Position numbers and translations under genes: made by a program
Part shown: one piece after another, positions 32,009 to 33,767 of the stretch
How the letters are laid out: every line of letters starts with the position of its first letter
Numbering within the stretch: the stretch's first letter is position 1
Assembly: GCA_937908275.1 (NCBI GenBank)
Contig: CALERA010000275.1
Location: 1 to 33,767 of the forward strand
Length of the DNA: 33,767 nt
Source of the DNA: an uncultured Desulfarculaceae bacterium
GTDB taxonomy: Bacteria > Desulfobacterota > Desulfarculia > Desulfarculales > Desulfarculaceae
Reading direction: 5' to 3'
The notes under the pieces: model-generated
Seen by the model: only the letters and a program-made list of their open reading frames with translations
Told to the model about the DNA's origin: nothing
Databases searched by the model: none

Positions 32009-32803
32009 CTACAACAGGGACGCGGCCGTGGTCCCCAGGTCCACCAGGCCCTGCAGCAGGGAGTTGATGCCCTCGCTGGTGTCCGTGGTGGATTCGGAGG
32101 AGCTGGTGTCCGTGGTGCTGCTGGTCTTGGGCACCCGCACCGCCACCACGTCGCTGAGGGAGATGGCCGATCCGCTGCCCAGGAGCTGCATGTTGCCATC
32201 GGAATCCCACTGGAAGCCGGTGACGATGCCGCTGACGTACTGGCTGTTGATCGTCACCGCGTTGCCGTCGGTGTCGGTGGCGATGATGTTGATGGTGTAG
32301 ACGCCGTCCGGCACCGTCTGGCCGTAGCTGGTCAGCCCGTCCCAGGTCCATTCCTGCTCGCCGGCCCCCATGGTGCCCAGGTCCTTGTCCAGCACCGTCT
32401 GGCCGTCCTCGTTGGTGACGATGACCTGCACGTTGGCGGAGGAGGCCAGGTTGAAATAGGTGCTGCCGGCCTGGCCGTCGGTCACCGGCATCTGGTTGCC
32501 GTAGGCCAGGACCTCCTTGCCCAGGTAGTTGGCCACCTGCACCTCCTGGAAGGAGGTCTGCAGGGCGGCCAGGCCGTCCAGCTTCTCGTTCATGGCCGTG
32601 AGCTGCTCCAGGCTGGAGAACTGGGCCAACTGGGCGGTGAACTCGGTGTTGTCCATGGGGTCCAGCGGGTTCTGGTTGGTCATCTGGGCCATGAACATCT
32701 TGAGGAAGGCCTCCTGACCCATCCCGCTCTCCACCCCCGTGGTCGTGGTGGTGGTGCTGGTGCTGGAGTCGTAGATTTCGCCGGTGTAGGTGGGGCTGAT
32801 CAT
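32009..32803 (-). CDS. flgD: Hook cap protein FlgD
   Basis: 264 residues. A Ser/Thr-rich N-terminus is followed by the FlgD signature (EAFLKMFMAQMTNQNPLDPM, TEFTAQLAQFSSLEQL). The C-terminal part holds a beta domain with YTINIIATDTDGN and SDVVAVRVP, then an acidic Ser/Thr tail (residues 230-250). It caps the growing hook. It sits between fliK and flgE, the usual order. Confidence 0.95.
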   Translation of the reverse strand: MISPTYTGEIYDSSTSTTTTTTGVESGMGQEAFLKMFMAQMTNQNPLDPMDNTEFTAQLAQFSSLEQLTAMNEKLDGLAALQTSFQEVQVANYLGKEVLAYGNQMPVTDGQAGSTYFNLASSANVQVIVTNEDGQTVLDKDLGTMGAGEQEWTWDGLTSYGQTVPDGVYTINIIATDTDGNAVTINSQYVSGIVTGFQWDSDGNMQLLGSGSAISLSDVVAVRVPKTSSTTDTSSSESTTDTSEGINSLLQGLVDLGTTAASLL

Positions 32804-32815
32804 GGCCCTCTGCTC

Positions 32816-33767
32816 CTAAGCGAAAAGGTTGACCCGGCCGCTGCCGGCCAGGCCGGAGCGGGTCGTGGCCAGGACCGAGCCAAGCTCGGAGTCGGTCCCC
32901 TGGCTGGAATCCCCGCCGGACAGCCCCCCGCCCTGGCCATTGCCCCGGCGGGAGCCGCTCTGGTTCTGATATTCGGCCTGGGCCTGCTGGCGCTCGGCGT
33001 CGGGGTTGATGGCCACCTCGATGCTGTCGACCTTCAGGCCCTGCTGGCTGAGTTGCTGCTTGAGCTGGTCCAGGCCCGACTCCAGGGCCTGCTTGGCGGC
33101 CACGGTCTCGGCGGTCAGGGTGGCCTTGACCACGCCGTCCTTGACCGTAAGCTCCACCTGCAACTCGCCCAGGGTGGGCGGCTTCAGCTCCAGCCGCAGG
33201 CTGTTCTGCTGCTTGGCCACCATCTGGGCCATCTGCTCGCCCACCTGGCGGGTGACGTAGCTGGGCAGGACCCGGGTGGCGGCCCCGCTGGCGTTGCTCC
33301 CCTGGCCGGCCTCGGCCGCCCCGGCCAGGGTCAGGCCGGCCCAGGCCTCGGAGCGTCCCTGGCCGGTCTGGCCCTGGCTCCCCGCGCCCTGGCCGCCCAG
33401 CTCGGCCCCGGACCGGGCCGCGGCCACGGTCTGGGTGGCCTGGGCGGTCTGGTTGGCCTGGTCGGCCTGGCGCTGGCTGGCGGCCTGGGACTGGTCCACC
33501 ATCTTGGCCGCCTCCGCCCCCAGGGCGGCCTTGGCCAATTGGGGGGCGAACTCGGCGTTGGTCTCCAGCCCCGGCAGGGTCGTGGCGGCGGACTTGCCGC
33601 TGGCGGCGTAGCCGGCCTCCTGCAGGGCGCCCTTGGCCTGCTCCAGGGTCTTGTCCCAGGCCTGGATCTGCTGCTGGGTCTGGGCCTCGGTCTTCTGCTG
33701 GATCTTGTCCAGGGCCTGGTTCACCTGGGCCCGGAGCTTGTCCACCAGGTCGCCCTGGTCCTGGTCG
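32816..33767 (-). CDS. fliK: Hook-length control protein FliK, N-terminus outside window
   Basis: About 316 residues are visible; the frame stays open to the right edge, so GTG 33745 need not be the start. The visible N-terminal part is a Gln/Ala-rich ruler-like helix region (AQTQQQIQAWDKTLEQAKG and AASQRQADQANQTAQA). The Flg_hook C-domain is at about 160-260 of the visible part: LRLELKPPTLGELQVELTV, AAKQALESGLDQLKQQLSQQGL. A Gly/Ser/Gln-rich tail ends it. It signals FlhB when the hook is complete. A second fliK-like gene is at 13400. Confidence 0.9.
   Translation of the reverse strand, partial: DQDQGDLVDKLRAQVNQALDKIQQKTEAQTQQQIQAWDKTLEQAKGALQEAGYAASGKSAATTLPGLETNAEFAPQLAKAALGAEAAKMVDQSQAASQRQADQANQTAQATQTVAAARSGAELGGQGAGSQGQTGQGRSEAWAGLTLAGAAEAGQGSNASGAATRVLPSYVTRQVGEQMAQMVAKQQNSLRLELKPPTLGELQVELTVKDGVVKATLTAETVAAKQALESGLDQLKQQLSQQGLKVDSIEVAINPDAERQQAQAEYQNQSGSRRGNGQGGGLSGGDSSQGTDSELGSVLATTRSGLAGSGRVNLFA

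Noticed and set aside
30060..32300. 746-codon plus-strand frame rich in Gly and Val opposite flgE and flgD
   Set aside because: Composition is the mirror of the Thr/Ala/Asp-rich hook protein; no start signal or domain is seen. The same applies to frames opposite flgL/flgK (3681-6690) and flgA/flgG (10281-12903).
1..33767. tRNA, rRNA, CRISPR arrays, insertion sequences, prophage or integration sites
   Set aside because: I found no such signals; apart from the short gaps described, the window is filled by flagellar coding sequence of uniform composition.

Overview
The window is one very dense, GC-rich flagellar and motility locus. Almost everything reads on the minus strand, with short gaps and several ATGA-type overlaps. 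Gene content and order (motA, an OmpA-like motB paralogue, motB, fliL, fliMNOPQR, flhBA, flhFG, fliA, cheY, then flgFGAHIJ, flgN, flgKL, csrA, fliW, flgM) resemble the cluster of sulfate-reducing Desulfobacterota (former Deltaproteobacteria, e.g. Desulfovibrio). High GC suggests a Desulfarculus-like lineage, but the taxon is an inference. LPS/P-ring genes (flgH, flgI, flgA) show a Gram-negative envelope.

Layout in transcription order, right to left. (1) 33767-29652: C-terminal part of fliK, flgD and a long flgE (hook), closed by a strong hairpin-plus-T-run terminator. (2) 29651-29395: a regulatory gap with a FleQ-like palindrome, an IHF-like site and a perfect sigma-54 promoter in front of motA. 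(3) 29394-13086: motA, motB-like, motB, fliL, fliM, fliN, fliO, fliP, fliQ, fliR, flhB, flhA, flhF, flhG (broken by an in-frame amber codon), fliA, cheY, a second fliL-like gene, an unrecognised gene, a SwrB/DUF2802-like gene, a second fliK-like gene and an FlhB-C-terminal-domain gene. (4) A sigma-54 promoter, then flgF, flgG, flgA, flgH, flgI, an internal candidate sigma-54 promoter, flgJ-M23, flgN, flgK, flgL, csrA, fliW. (5) On the plus strand, convergent with fliW, a DVU0524-family gene and flgM behind a near-perfect sigma-28 promoter. (6) On the minus strand at the left edge, an unrecognised 155-residue gene and the first 297 codons of a CgeB-like glycosyltransferase with its own sigma-54 promoter.

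Together the genes build the export gate, C-ring, stator, rod, rings, hook and hook-filament junction. They also supply the regulators: FliA against FlgM for late genes, CsrA against FliW for flagellin translation, and FlhF/FlhG for position and number. The visible promoters suggest a sigma-54 middle class (glycosyltransferase, flgF, flgJ, motA) and a sigma-28 late class (flgM operon).

Most promising for a second look: the amber codon in flhG; a MotB paralogue without the ion-binding aspartate beside a normal MotB; the enhancer/IHF/sigma-54 architecture before motA; the helically phased half-sites before the glycosyltransferase; and the large extra domains in FlgL and FlgE. I saw no wholly new system, RNA gene, CRISPR array or insertion sequence.
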